DNA of 64,000 nt, taken from positions 1-64,000 of the forward strand of contig CAVIAJ010000003.1 of assembly GCA_963640855.1 (NCBI GenBank), read 5' to 3'. The stretch is from Methanarcanum sp963640855 (lineage in GTDB: Archaea > Thermoplasmatota > Thermoplasmata > Methanomassiliicoccales > Methanomethylophilaceae). Shown here piece after piece: positions 1-8,720 of the stretch; position 1 is the stretch's first letter, and every line of letters starts with the position of its first letter. The notes below the pieces were generated by a model. The model was not told the DNA's origin and did no database searches. It saw only the letters and a program-made list of their open reading frames with translations. A program made the translations under genes and the position numbers.

Positions 1-157
1 TTTGTGAGAAATCAAGGGAATCGCCGTTGATGTGGAACACATAACATAGGCTGCAGACTGTGACAGCAATAACTAACGTTGTCGCTATGACAGTTTTCCT
101 GGACGTTCCGAATAACACCGCAATCCCTCCGAAGAAAACGGGTTTGGCTCCTGTCAA
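1..157 (-). CDS. Possible partial membrane protein, cut by the left edge
   Basis: On the minus strand a reading frame stays open from a TAG stop near position 204 to the window edge. It encodes a hydrophobic stretch beginning about LTGAKPVFFGGIAVLFG, then a short basic hinge (TSRK), then a second hydrophobic segment (VIATTLVIAVTVC). This looks like part of a polytopic membrane protein. The only start I see is a TTG at 157 with no convincing ribosome binding site; a purine-rich GGAGGGGG lies near 190-200, but no start codon sits at the right distance from it. The gene may therefore have lost its true N terminus. I do not recognise the family. Confidence 0.3.
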   Translation of the reverse strand, partial: MTGAKPVFFGGIAVLFGTSRKTVIATTLVIAVTVCSLCYVFHINGDSLDFSQ

Positions 158-206
158 GAACAGATCGCCAACAGTCGGAAGATTTGTCCGATCCCCCTCC
201 CCCTAT

Positions 207-900
207 TAACGTTAATTGCCCAAATTTGTTATATATTTGCCCTTTGACAGGTCAACAATTGTGTTTCCTGGCTATGGCATAACTCCATGTCCTGCAACTT
301 GACTGATAACAACCTAATTTTTAATCTGACTATCCGTTCACAGCCATGTATAACAAAATCCGGCCCAGAATTCCGGAATAAATGTAAATGCACTACAATA
401 TGGGCGAAGACGGAAACCTTATCTCCGCAAGCACTGAAAACATTGGTGCCAAATGCAACCCCGTCTTCAACCCATGTCAATCCATGGCCGAATCGATGGA
501 AAGGAATCTGACCTTAACGCGAATTCATCAAAACATACAGCAAAATAACGGAAACATCGTTAGTGTGTTAATTGTCGGCATTACATCCCTATGACACAAA
601 TCAAACGAGTTCAAATAGAATCTTCTGAATTGTACGGTTACATCAATACAACTCGATTCTCCCTTCGGACAGGAGCCGGGCCCCGTTACTCAAATTCGAT
701 TAACAAGGCCTGGCACCTGCCTGATTAATGACCGGCAATTTTACACGAAGAAAAAGAGACAGCCGAAAATTGATAAAACAGTACAGAAAGCCGTTTCAAG
801 TGCGTCCGTTCTAATCACCTCTCATGATTTACTGAGTATTGAATTTCGGTTCCGGCATATAAGGTTGCCTTTTGAGCAGTCAACTGGCCATAACACGGCA
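207..900. other. Gene-poor stretch, no convincing gene
   Basis: About 690 bases without a convincing gene. Short open frames occur on both strands (the longest is about 83 codons on the minus strand, 229-480), but none has a recognisable product or a good ribosome binding site. I found no tRNA-like fold, repeat array or transposase remnant. It separates a probable gene fragment at the edge from the GtrA gene, so it may be decayed coding DNA. Confidence 0.5.
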
Positions 901-1350
901 TCACTGACTGTGTGCGCCTTTTTTGAATACGATGTATTTGCTGAATACCCAATTCAGGATAATCTCGATAATACTCGTAACAATCTTCGCCCAGAGTCCG
1001 TCGACACCGAACATACTCTGATTCAGCCCTATTGCGTACAGTATCGGGAATAACACTACGGCGATAACGCCCGTAACAACCCTCGAACCTACGAAGGATC
1101 CGAATTCTTTGAGAACGGCAGTCTTTTCCAGTGATTTGGATTCAAAAACATACCATTTGTTTACAACAAATGCGAAAGAAACACCGACAACCCATGAAAG
1201 GATATTGGATAGGTTGATCTCAATACCGGCCCATACGAATACGGCATATGCGCCCCAGTTGATTACGGTGGTCAGACCTCCGAATATCAGATAGAGGGTT
1301 GCCTCCCTGTATTTTCCGAAGGCATCTTCGTACAGCTTTGACAGACGCAT
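901..1350 (-). CDS. GtrA family membrane flippase
   Basis: This 149-residue protein has the GtrA family layout. After a short basic N terminus come four hydrophobic segments, roughly residues 18-38 (YLIFGGLTTVINWGAYAVF), 45-65, 90-110 and 120-140. Family signs are the early GGLTT and INW motifs, NKWYVFES after the second segment, and a C-terminal NWVFSKYIVFKK. GtrA proteins are thought to move polyprenyl-phosphate-linked sugars across the membrane for glycan or cell-surface assembly. The length is typical. No glycosyltransferase adjoins it, so its substrate cannot be inferred here. The start ATG follows directly on the SKLYEDAFGKYRE-type amphipathic lead common in this family. Confidence 0.85.
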   Translation of the reverse strand: MRLSKLYEDAFGKYREATLYLIFGGLTTVINWGAYAVFVWAGIEINLSNILSWVVGVSFAFVVNKWYVFESKSLEKTAVLKEFGSFVGSRVVTGVIAVVLFPILYAIGLNQSMFGVDGLWAKIVTSIIEIILNWVFSKYIVFKKGAHSQ

Positions 1351-1503
1351 TGTGCGTTGATTGCCGAAATCATATTTAACAGGTCAGCAAGACTGACAGA
1401 TTCATCCGCCCGTATACATTTCCGAACGTTGGGTTTTAATAAGAATAAATATGATTGAGGGGACACATTGCCGGATTATGCCGGCAAACCAGAGGGATAA
1501 AAA

Positions 1504-1809
1504 ATGTCTGGACTTGACTTCCTCACGATCATAATTTTGGCATTCGCCGTTGTTATGGTCCTGGCAGGTCTCTTCACCGCCGGATTCGGTAACGGAAGGA
1601 GCAGAATAGCAGGTATTCTGATGCTCGTTGTCGGTATCGTTGTCGGCGTTGCATGGTGTGTTCTTGCCGGAAGCGGAAACCTAATGGAACCTGTCTTCGA
1701 TGTTGATGTATGGGATGTATTCATGAACGGCTTGATCAACCTGATCGGTATTCTGATCGGTGCACTCATTGCTGTCGGAATCTTCCTTGTCGCAATATTG
1801 AAGAGCTAA
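1504..1809 (+). CDS. Small three-helix membrane protein of unknown function
   Basis: A 101-residue protein with three predicted membrane segments: about residues 5-27, 34-55 and 74-97. The loop between the second and third is acidic (EPVFDVDVWDVF). I do not recognise a family. The ATG at 1504 has a ribosome binding site (GAGGGAT) about six bases upstream, and an A/T-rich TATA-like element (AATAAATAT) lies near 1443-1451. The gene stands alone, followed by a hairpin terminator at 1812, so it is a monocistronic unit. It may be a structural or stress membrane protein, but nothing in the sequence says which. Confidence 0.7.
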   Translation: MSGLDFLTIIILAFAVVMVLAGLFTAGFGNGRSRIAGILMLVVGIVVGVAWCVLAGSGNLMEPVFDVDVWDVFMNGLINLIGILIGALIAVGIFLVAILKS

Positions 1810-1811
1810 AC

Positions 1812-1836
1812 AAGACCCGCAAGGGTCTTTTATCTT
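1812..1836 (+). terminator. Hairpin terminator after the small membrane protein
   Basis: AAGACCC and GGGTCTT form a perfect 7-bp stem around a four-base loop, followed by TTATCTT. It lies two bases after the stop codon of the gene ending at 1809. Confidence 0.6.
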
Positions 1837-1880
1837 AATTTTCCGAATTATATTGATTCTTTAAGAGAGAATCGGATTGT

Positions 1881-1922
1881 TGTTTTTATTAAAAAAAACA
1901 GGAAGAAGGTCCCGAAGGACCT
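1881..1922 (-). terminator. Terminator of ilvE
   Basis: Read on the minus strand, AGGTCC-TTCG-GGACCT is a perfect 6-bp stem with a stable TTCG tetraloop. It is followed by CTTCCTG and a run of eight T residues. It lies 10 bases past the ilvE stop codon and converges with the terminator at 1812. Confidence 0.7.
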
Positions 1923-1932
1923 GTTTTCCCGA

Positions 1933-2859
1933 TCAGTTTACGTAGTCAAGCCATGCGTCGTACTCGGGAACCTTTCCGCGTACGATGTCGGCGAACCTTG
2001 CACGGATTGCCATGGCAACGGGACCGATCTCACCGTTTCCGATAGCCCTCTCATCGACATATGTAACAGGTGCAACCTCCGCTGCGGTACCTGTCATCCA
2101 AACCTCATCCGCGGTTGTGAGTTCTGTCCTGCAGATGTCGGTTTCCTCGACCTCATAACCCATGTCCTTTGCGACATCGATGATTGAGTTCCTTGTGATT
2201 CCCTGAAGGATACTGTTCGAGGGCTTAGGGGTCTGAATCTTTCCGTGTCTGTAGATGAAGATGTTCTCTCCCGTGCACTCTCCGACCAATCCGTTGGAGT
2301 TGAGCATAACAGCTTCGGATGCTCCCCTTGTAACCGCTTCCCTCTTTGCGAGGCATGATGTTGCGTAGACACCGTTGACCTTCGCTCCTGCGGGTGCACA
2401 GAGGTTGTCGGGCCTGTGCCATGAAGAAACAATGATCTTGGCACCCTTGTCCGCTCCCTTCCCGAGATATTCGCCCATGTGAACTGCGGTGATTGCCATG
2501 GATACGGGAACACCGACGGGGTTGAGTCCGACCTCTTCGCCTGAAAGGAAGATACAGGGTTTGACGTAATCGACGTTCTTGTTCTCCCTTACGGTCTGTT
2601 TGATGGCTTCCATGATGTCATCGAATCCGTATTCTTTACCGCCGAAGACGAGATCCAATCCCATGAATTTGCACCCGTCCATGAGTCTTCTGACGTGATC
2701 CTTGAGCCTGAATACTGCGGGTCCTTTCGGTGTCTGGTATACGCGGATACCTTCGAATACACCGGTTCCGTAGTTAAGTGCGTGTGAGAGGACGTGAACC
2801 TTTGCGTCCGCCCAGTTGACCATCTTGCCGTCAAGCCAAATCTTGTCTGTCTTGTCCAT
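1933..2859 (-). CDS. ilvE: Branched-chain amino acid aminotransferase
   Basis: A 308-residue fold-type IV, PLP-dependent aminotransferase that transfers the amino group between glutamate and the 2-oxo acids of valine, leucine and isoleucine. The N terminus (KIWLDGKMVNWADAKVHVL), YGTGVFEGIRVY, the KVNGVYATSCLAKREA region carrying the expected PLP lysine, VGECTGENIF and WMTGTAAEV are family motifs. Length is normal (about 300 residues). It is transcribed alone. A TATA-like CATAAATATGA near 2917-2927 on the minus strand and the terminator at 1881-1922 bound the unit. D-amino acid aminotransferase is a related alternative, but the motifs favour IlvE. Confidence 0.95.
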   Translation of the reverse strand: MDKTDKIWLDGKMVNWADAKVHVLSHALNYGTGVFEGIRVYQTPKGPAVFRLKDHVRRLMDGCKFMGLDLVFGGKEYGFDDIMEAIKQTVRENKNVDYVKPCIFLSGEEVGLNPVGVPVSMAITAVHMGEYLGKGADKGAKIIVSSWHRPDNLCAPAGAKVNGVYATSCLAKREAVTRGASEAVMLNSNGLVGECTGENIFIYRHGKIQTPKPSNSILQGITRNSIIDVAKDMGYEVEETDICRTELTTADEVWMTGTAAEVAPVTYVDERAIGNGEIGPVAMAIRARFADIVRGKVPEYDAWLDYVN

Positions 2860-2945
2860 TTCGCATCAACTTCCGTTCGGCACTTTGTGCCCGATGTAAA
2901 TGGAATTTTTGTAGTCATATTTATGTTCTATCAGCCTTCGGCGGT

Positions 2946-4472
2946 TCAGCTGTCTATTATCTTTCTTACGGCGTCGACAAATGTATACTGCGAATCAACT
3001 TTAATCGGAGTAACATTGATATTACGGCCGAATTCCATGTCTTTTTCGGAATCGCCTACCATAAACGATACAGACGAATCGATATTGTATTTCTCAATCG
3101 CTTTGAACCCGAGTAACGGCTTGGGTTTGCGGCATTCGCATCCTTCGTCGGGAAGATGGGGACAGTAAAAGATATCGTCTATGACTCCTCCCCCCTGAGA
3201 GAGAAGATCGGAACGCATCTTTGCGTGAATTGCTTCGAGTCCTTTTTCATCGGTCATTCCTCTTCCGATAACGGATTGGTTGGTTACCATTATCACAAGG
3301 AATCCCGAATCGTTGAGTTTTTTGATTGCCGCAGACACTCCCGGAAACAGTTTGATATCTTCAGGCCTGGAACAGTGTCCTACATCGTCGTTTATCGTGT
3401 CGTCTCTGTCGAGGAAAACAGCTTTTCTTCTGTATGCGGAACGGTCGACGGGACCTTCGATTACCGTATTTTCGGGAATTACTGCGCCGTCTCCGATAAC
3501 AGTGTCTCTGAGAACTGCTCCCTTTCCTACGATGCATCCTCTTCCGAGAATCGTTCCTTCCAATACCGCACCGTTGACTTTACAATAAGGCATAACCAGC
3601 GAACGGATGAGTTTTGAATCGTTGATTACACAGTTATCCTGAACTACCGAATCGTTTACTTCGCATCCTTTTACACAGGAACCGTGTCCGGAGTAGAATG
3701 TTTTGATTATCTTACAGTCTTTAACCTCGGTATCTGCAGGACTTCCTTTCCTCTCCGCAGTTTCGAGGTTTGCGTAGAATAAATCATACGGCCTTCCGAC
3801 ATCTCTCCAGTGACCGTGAATTGTGTGTCCCTGAAGTCTGTATCCTTTCTCGAGAAGTATCGGGAATAAATCTTTGGAAAGATCGAAAGGAGTGTTCTCC
3901 GGGATGTATTTCATTATCTCTTTGTTAAAAACGTACACTCCGGCGTTGATTAAATTGGAGAAAGCTTCCTCCTTCTTCGGCTTCTCCTTGAATTTTGTAA
4001 TCCTTCCGTCGTCATCCAAACCGACAATTCCGTACTGTGTGGGATCTTCGACCGTAGTCAATGCAATGGTTGCAGATGCACCGTGTTCGATGTGATCTCT
4101 GATTTCTTTTCCCACATCGATGTCGATGAACACGTCTCCGTTCACCGCAATGAAAACATCATCCAATCTGTCTTCAAGTAATTTAACGGCACCCGCAGTA
4201 CCCATCGGAGTGTCTTCGTATGAATATGATATTTTAATCCCCTGTGCGGAACCGTCTCCTATTGCGGATGCCATGTATTCGGATCTGTATCCGCATGCGA
4301 GAATAACGTCCGTAATTCCTTCTCTTGCTATAGATTCGATGAAATAACCCAGACAGGGCATATCCAACACAGGAAGAATCGGTTTCGGACGGCTGTCTGT
4401 CAGAGGTCTGAGCCTTGTTCCCTTACCGCCGACCATTATCACTGCCTGGCGCACGTCACGTATATCTGTCAT
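2946..4472 (-). CDS. Sugar-1-phosphate nucleotidyltransferase fused to a HAD bisphosphate phosphatase
   Basis: This 508-residue protein has three parts. Residues about 8-235 are a nucleotidyltransferase domain with the signature VMVGGKGTRLRPLT. Residues about 245-335 form a left-handed beta-helix of hexapeptide-like repeats (CVINDSK, GRGCIVGKGAVL, GDGAVIPENTVI). Residues about 345-508 are a HAD-IIIA phosphatase of the GmhB/HisB type with FLDRDDTIND, MVTNQS, the zinc loop CPHLPDEGCECRKPKP, and FMVGDSEKDMEFG. The usual DxDGT is DRDDT here. The first part likely makes an NDP-sugar (mannose-1-phosphate guanylyltransferase is the closest guess; heptose-1-phosphate is the alternative suggested by the HAD domain). 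The ATG at 4472 overlaps the preceding DUF89 gene stop as ATGA, so the two are co-translated. The longer open frame upstream of this ATG lies inside the DUF89 gene. Confidence 0.85.
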   Translation of the reverse strand: MTDIRDVRQAVIMVGGKGTRLRPLTDSRPKPILPVLDMPCLGYFIESIAREGITDVILACGYRSEYMASAIGDGSAQGIKISYSYEDTPMGTAGAVKLLEDRLDDVFIAVNGDVFIDIDVGKEIRDHIEHGASATIALTTVEDPTQYGIVGLDDDGRITKFKEKPKKEEAFSNLINAGVYVFNKEIMKYIPENTPFDLSKDLFPILLEKGYRLQGHTIHGHWRDVGRPYDLFYANLETAERKGSPADTEVKDCKIIKTFYSGHGSCVKGCEVNDSVVQDNCVINDSKLIRSLVMPYCKVNGAVLEGTILGRGCIVGKGAVLRDTVIGDGAVIPENTVIEGPVDRSAYRRKAVFLDRDDTINDDVGHCSRPEDIKLFPGVSAAIKKLNDSGFLVIMVTNQSVIGRGMTDEKGLEAIHAKMRSDLLSQGGGVIDDIFYCPHLPDEGCECRKPKPLLGFKAIEKYNIDSSVSFMVGDSEKDMEFGRNINVTPIKVDSQYTFVDAVRKIIDS

Positions 4473-5329
4473 TCCGTCACCCTCACTACGTTGATTCCTT
4501 CGGGAACACCCAATGATTTTGCAACGGGAATACATTTTGTTCTCAGTATGAACGCTTTCGGAACATCCGTCTCCTGATCTGATAAAGACTCGTAATTCGC
4601 CATGCCTTTGCATATAATCAAATCTGATTTTCCGAGTTCTTCTTTGAGATCGTCACCTGCTTTCGATAATACGGCACCGATTGCGAAAACTCCCGTGGAA
4701 ATGATACGGTCCATTTCTCTGTCAAGACCTATACGGACTGCGTCCTCCATTGTAACATCGTTGAGAATTCTCTCTCCTCTTACCACACCTACGACACGTA
4801 CACCCATCCTGCGGATTTCTCTTATGAGCATTTTATCAAATTGGGACTCACCGCAGTTGTCAAAGAAATACAGCACGGAACGTGCCTTCAAAAGCAGTTC
4901 CTTCAGACGTTCCGTATCGTCGGAACCTATTCCCTGAGACAGAAGATCGCTGAACACATTACGGAACTCTTCCGGAGACGATAACGAAACACCGAAATCC
5001 ATGATGTTTCCGATAACCGCAACTCTTACGGCGGCGGAAAATCTGTCTTCTGAAGATTCTACGTATTCTTCGACACGGTCCAAATACTCACCTGCAATGC
5101 GGTCGGCATCCTCTTTCATCTTCACGTAAGGATCCTTTCCCATAACTCCGTATGCGGCTCTGTGAACTTCCGTTGCAACCTCGGCGGAATTTCTTCCTTC
5201 CCTGTATCCGTCGGCATATGCCTTCAGTGCGGCACCGACGGCTTCGAATTCGCATCCGTTCTCCAACAGCTTTGCCTGGAATAACACCCTCCTCATCAGG
5301 CACGGGACGCAATCAGGTGTGATCTTCAT
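4469..5329 (-). CDS. DUF89 (ARMT1-like) metal-dependent phosphatase
   Basis: A 286-residue member of the DUF89 / COG1578 family, which includes metal-dependent damage-control phosphatases acting on sugar phosphates and related metabolites. Family signs are the N-terminal KITPDCVPCLMRR cysteine motif, the helical N-terminal domain, FFDNCGESQFDK (about residues 168-179; a metal-site region), the VVGVVRGERILNDVT segment and ICKGMANYESL near the C terminus. The start is placed at 5329, where the CxxC motif begins; the open frame extends 30 codons upstream but without family similarity. It overlaps the downstream nucleotidyltransferase-HAD gene by four bases. Removing stray sugar phosphates made by its neighbours is a reasonable inference. 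Confidence 0.85.
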   Translation of the reverse strand: MKITPDCVPCLMRRVLFQAKLLENGCEFEAVGAALKAYADGYREGRNSAEVATEVHRAAYGVMGKDPYVKMKEDADRIAGEYLDRVEEYVESSEDRFSAAVRVAVIGNIMDFGVSLSSPEEFRNVFSDLLSQGIGSDDTERLKELLLKARSVLYFFDNCGESQFDKMLIREIRRMGVRVVGVVRGERILNDVTMEDAVRIGLDREMDRIISTGVFAIGAVLSKAGDDLKEELGKSDLIICKGMANYESLSDQETDVPKAFILRTKCIPVAKSLGVPEGINVVRVTE

Positions 5330-5419
5330 ACCTGTCTGTATAACAGCATCGATAATAAGCCTCACCAATCGAAAAATAATGATAACAATAATATTGTGCC
5401 GCCCCGTTAATGCGGACAT

Positions 5420-6349
5420 ATGCCGGCAATGACAGATGATACAGTACGCGTGAAATCCGAGCGTTTCATACGCACATTGGAAGGTCTTCTTTCCGACGGA
5501 TATCCCGCATTCGCGAATGCGGAGAAAATCTGTATTGTCGATCCCGACATCACATCATCTGCGGCAATGATTCTCAGCGAATACGCCAACGACTGCGGAA
5601 AAATTCCCGTACCTTTGATTAAAGGTGCAAACATCCCCGCATGGGTTGATGAAAATACATGTGCCGTTGTTGCATCCTATTACAACGATTCGGAAACCGT
5701 AAGATGTCTTGAGGAACTGATGAAACGGAATGCAAAAATTGTCTGTATTTCCGTAAGAGGCGAAGCCTCTCAGTTCTGCGACGACAATGACATCCATTTC
5801 ATAGAGCTTCATGAAAATCTTACACTTCAGGAAGCGGTAGGAAGTATTGCCGTAATCATTTCCTACATTCTGCAGGGTTCCGGAGTGTGTAATTCACGCG
5901 ATTCCGCAGTGAATGCGGTGGCATCGCTGAAAAAAAGACTGACACTTCCGAGAAGAACACGTAAAGAGATATCTTCAGTCATATCTTCGGTACCGGGAAA
6001 GAACATACTTCTGATCAGCCTATCGGATTTGAGAGGCGCTGCGGCGGTATGGAAGAATCACCTTTCTTCCGTAACTGAAGAACCGATTTTCAGTACGGAA
6101 CTTCCGGAATACGATCATAATGAGATTGTGGGATGGTGTAACGAAAATGTCAACGCAGACAATATGCTGGCTGTTGTCATTCACAACCACAGCATACATC
6201 TTCTGGATGTCATCGTGGAATCCGCAACGGATGTTGTCGGAGACTGCGGAAGAGAAATTCTCACCGTCCGTATAGACGGTTCGGATACGATTGAAAGAAA
6301 TCTGTACTGTATCATGATGAGTTATCTCCTTTCGGGGGTGAAAGAATGA
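5420..6349 (+). CDS. Degenerate PGI/PMI-type SIS protein, probable partner subunit of the next gene
   Basis: This 309-residue protein is a divergent paralogue of the downstream PGI/PMI. The shared register is seen in IPAWVDENTCAVVASYYND (next gene: IPKWMNERTLAVISSYSGN). The glycine-rich GMGGS motif is absent (IVDPDITSS at that place), the sugar-phosphate SYSGNT is SYYNDS, the PRxxxGY arginine motif is missing, and it stops before the C-terminal DPxxVxxIxxLK element. It does keep LPEYDHNEIVGW with His233, the family histidine that the downstream protein has lost. The genes overlap by four bases (ATGA). A heterodimer with shared active sites is my inference. Start: ATG 5420, with a second ATG at 5429. 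It diverges from the DUF89 gene. Confidence 0.7.
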   Translation: MPAMTDDTVRVKSERFIRTLEGLLSDGYPAFANAEKICIVDPDITSSAAMILSEYANDCGKIPVPLIKGANIPAWVDENTCAVVASYYNDSETVRCLEELMKRNAKIVCISVRGEASQFCDDNDIHFIELHENLTLQEAVGSIAVIISYILQGSGVCNSRDSAVNAVASLKKRLTLPRRTRKEISSVISSVPGKNILLISLSDLRGAAAVWKNHLSSVTEEPIFSTELPEYDHNEIVGWCNENVNADNMLAVVIHNHSIHLLDVIVESATDVVGDCGREILTVRIDGSDTIERNLYCIMMSYLLSGVKE

Positions 6350-7320
6350 CGAAACTCACCGCCTATGAACAGTTACACGGTTTCCTCGACGATTTGGAAT
6401 CTTCCCTGGATCTGGAACTCCCCGATTACGACTGTGACAATATCGTACTCTGCGGAATGGGAGGTTCCGCAATAAGCGGAAGCATTACTGCGGATATTTT
6501 CAATCCATATTCAAAGAAATACATTCACACACTCAGAAATCCTATGATTCCCAAATGGATGAATGAAAGAACACTTGCCGTCATTTCGTCATATTCGGGA
6601 AACACCCTTGAAACAATCCGCATGTACGAACGTGCGAAAGCACAGGGCTGTATGATCATTGTGATGACGGCCGGCGGAAAACTGATTGATATGGCGGAAA
6701 AGGACGGTTATCTCCTCATGCGTATCAAACCCGGAATGGATCCGAGACATTCAATCGGATACATGATAGGTTATCTTGCGTGTATAATGAAGCATACCGG
6801 TACCGATTTAACGGAAAAATTCAGAGAAGCAATCCCGAAACTGAGGGAATACAGAGATGTTCTCGAAAAAGACGACAGCCGTGCGTATAAGGTTGCAGAG
6901 AATCTGAAAAACAAAGTAATCATGTTACTCTTCGACGGCGGAATGAAGTCTGTGGCACTTAGATGGAAATCGGAACTCACCGAGAACAGCAAGTACATCG
7001 CAATGACGAAACCTCTGTCTGATTTCGATACTCCGCTGAATGGTAACTTCTCTCACAATGCATTACATGCAGTCATCCTTACAAAAGATGCCGACAGTCA
7101 CTTCACACAGGCCGCAGCTGAAAGATTAAAGTCTGCATCCATAGGATACGAACTGCTTGAAAGACATACGGATTCGGAGATTTACGACATTTTATCGATG
7201 ATCATGCTCGGAGATTATTCTTCACTGAGAATGGCGGAAGACAGAAATGCGGATCCGAGAGATGTTTGGCCTATAATGAAACTCAAAGGTCTTCTCAACG
7301 AACGCATGAGAGAAGAGTGA
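6346..7320 (+). CDS. Bifunctional phosphoglucose/phosphomannose isomerase-like protein
   Basis: A 324-residue SIS-domain protein of the archaeal PGI/PMI family, interconverting fructose-6-phosphate with glucose-6- or mannose-6-phosphate. Visible motifs are CGMGGSAISG (Ser41), SSYSGNTLET (about residues 81-90), PRHSIGYM (Arg134), RWKSELTENSK (Glu210) and a C-terminal DPRDVWPIMKLKGLL containing the expected lysine. In typical members a (N/D)HNE motif follows the glutamate region; here the aligned stretch is FDTPLNGNF, with no histidine. That residue is present in the overlapping upstream paralogue. The following phosphohexomutase and the nucleotidyltransferase across the divergent promoter fit a route from fructose-6-phosphate to an NDP-hexose. 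Confidence 0.85.
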   Translation: MTKLTAYEQLHGFLDDLESSLDLELPDYDCDNIVLCGMGGSAISGSITADIFNPYSKKYIHTLRNPMIPKWMNERTLAVISSYSGNTLETIRMYERAKAQGCMIIVMTAGGKLIDMAEKDGYLLMRIKPGMDPRHSIGYMIGYLACIMKHTGTDLTEKFREAIPKLREYRDVLEKDDSRAYKVAENLKNKVIMLLFDGGMKSVALRWKSELTENSKYIAMTKPLSDFDTPLNGNFSHNALHAVILTKDADSHFTQAAAERLKSASIGYELLERHTDSEIYDILSMIMLGDYSSLRMAEDRNADPRDVWPIMKLKGLLNERMREE

Positions 7321-7358
7321 CATTCTTTTTATCCGAATGTCATCACCGATACGATACG

Positions 7359-8711
7359 ATGAAGATGTTCGGTACGAACGGCATACGCGGTGTTGCAAAC
7401 GAATATATGTGCCCCGAATTGGCCGTACAGATCGGAAAGTCAATAGGTTTCACACTCAAAGCTAAGAAAATAGCGATTGCATGCGATCCGAGAACATCTT
7501 CGCAGATGATTGTAAACGCAGTGTGTTCCGGTCTCACTTCCGCAGGCGCAGATGTTGTTAATTTGGGAATCGTGCCGACTCCTGCTCTTCAGTATTTTGT
7601 GAAAACACATGATGACATCGAAGGAGGTGTGATGATTACCGCCTCCCACAACCCTCCGCAGTACAACGGAATCAAATGTATCGCGGGAGACGGTACCGAG
7701 TTCACAAAAGCGCAGGAATCGGCCGTCGAAGATGCATATGAAACCGAAATTGAATGTGTATCCTGGGATAAAATCGGCCGGATTGTAAGAGTAAACGGCG
7801 CAGGCGAACAGTATATCGATGCGGTAATCTCAAAAATAGACGCGGATGCAGTAAGAAAAGCGAAAATCAAGATTGTTCTCGACTGTTCCAACGGAGCCGC
7901 ATGCGAAACCACACCGATGATGATGAAAAAGTTGGGTGTTGAAATCATACCTCTCAACTGTGTCATGGACGGTACGTTCCCCGGACATGAAAGTGAACCT
8001 ACCGAAGAGAATCTTCAGACTCTTATCAAAACAGTCGGAGAATCGGATGCAGTTGCAGGTATGGCACATGACGGAGACGCAGACCGCTGTGTATTTGTGA
8101 CAGGTTCCGGAAAATACGTTCCAGGAGATCTGAGCCTTGCTCTTATCGCCGGTTACAAAGTGGCTGCAAACAAAGGAGGCATCGTATGTGCGCCTGTCAG
8201 TACATCGTCCGCAGTGAAAGATACCGTAGAATCAAACGGAGGAGAATTCCGTTACACCGCGGTAGGTTCCCCTATTGTCGCGAGAACAATGATGGAAACC
8301 GGAGGAATATTCGGGGGAGAGGACAACGGCGGATTGATCTTCCCGGAGCATCAGTACTGCAGGGACGGTGCGATGGGTATGGCTGCGATTTTGGAAATTA
8401 TCGCCAAAAAAGGTTCGCTGGATAATCTTATCTCACAGCTTCCGAAGTATCATTCAATTAAGATTACCGTGAAATGTCCCGAAGACAGGAAAAAATACGT
8501 TTCCGAAAAAGTCATTGAAAAGATGGGCTCCGAAGCCGACACCACAGACGGTGTCAGACTGAATTACAGTGACGGATGGGTTTTAATCAGAGCATCCGGA
8601 ACCGAACCGAAGTTCAGAGTGTATTCCGAATCGTCGGATGAAGAAAAAGCAAAGGAACGTTCCGAAAACTTCCGTAAGATGATTGAAGATCTGATTGCCG
8701 GGAAAGAGTGA
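7359..8711 (+). CDS. Phosphohexomutase (phosphomannomutase / phosphoglucosamine mutase)
   Basis: A 450-residue alpha-D-phosphohexomutase moving phosphate between C6 and C1 of a hexose or glucosamine. It has all four family landmarks: the N-terminal FGTNGIRGVAN, the phosphoserine loop TASHNPPQYNG (Ser96), the magnesium loop DGDADRC, the sugar loop GGEDNGG, and the phosphate-binding RASGTEPKFRVY near the C terminus. FGTNGIRG and the length suit either GlmM or archaeal PMM; I cannot decide between them from sequence alone. The start is put at ATG 7359, just before the conserved FGTNGIRG; the frame is open further upstream but that part lies inside the isomerase gene. It follows the isomerase after 38 bases. 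Confidence 0.9.
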   Translation: MKMFGTNGIRGVANEYMCPELAVQIGKSIGFTLKAKKIAIACDPRTSSQMIVNAVCSGLTSAGADVVNLGIVPTPALQYFVKTHDDIEGGVMITASHNPPQYNGIKCIAGDGTEFTKAQESAVEDAYETEIECVSWDKIGRIVRVNGAGEQYIDAVISKIDADAVRKAKIKIVLDCSNGAACETTPMMMKKLGVEIIPLNCVMDGTFPGHESEPTEENLQTLIKTVGESDAVAGMAHDGDADRCVFVTGSGKYVPGDLSLALIAGYKVAANKGGIVCAPVSTSSAVKDTVESNGGEFRYTAVGSPIVARTMMETGGIFGGEDNGGLIFPEHQYCRDGAMGMAAILEIIAKKGSLDNLISQLPKYHSIKITVKCPEDRKKYVSEKVIEKMGSEADTTDGVRLNYSDGWVLIRASGTEPKFRVYSESSDEEKAKERSENFRKMIEDLIAGKE

Positions 8712-8720
8712 CATACCGCA

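Noticed and set aside
229..480. An 83-codon minus-strand frame near the left edge
   Set aside because: No ribosome binding site, no recognisable product, and overlapping frames of similar size on the other strand suggest chance.
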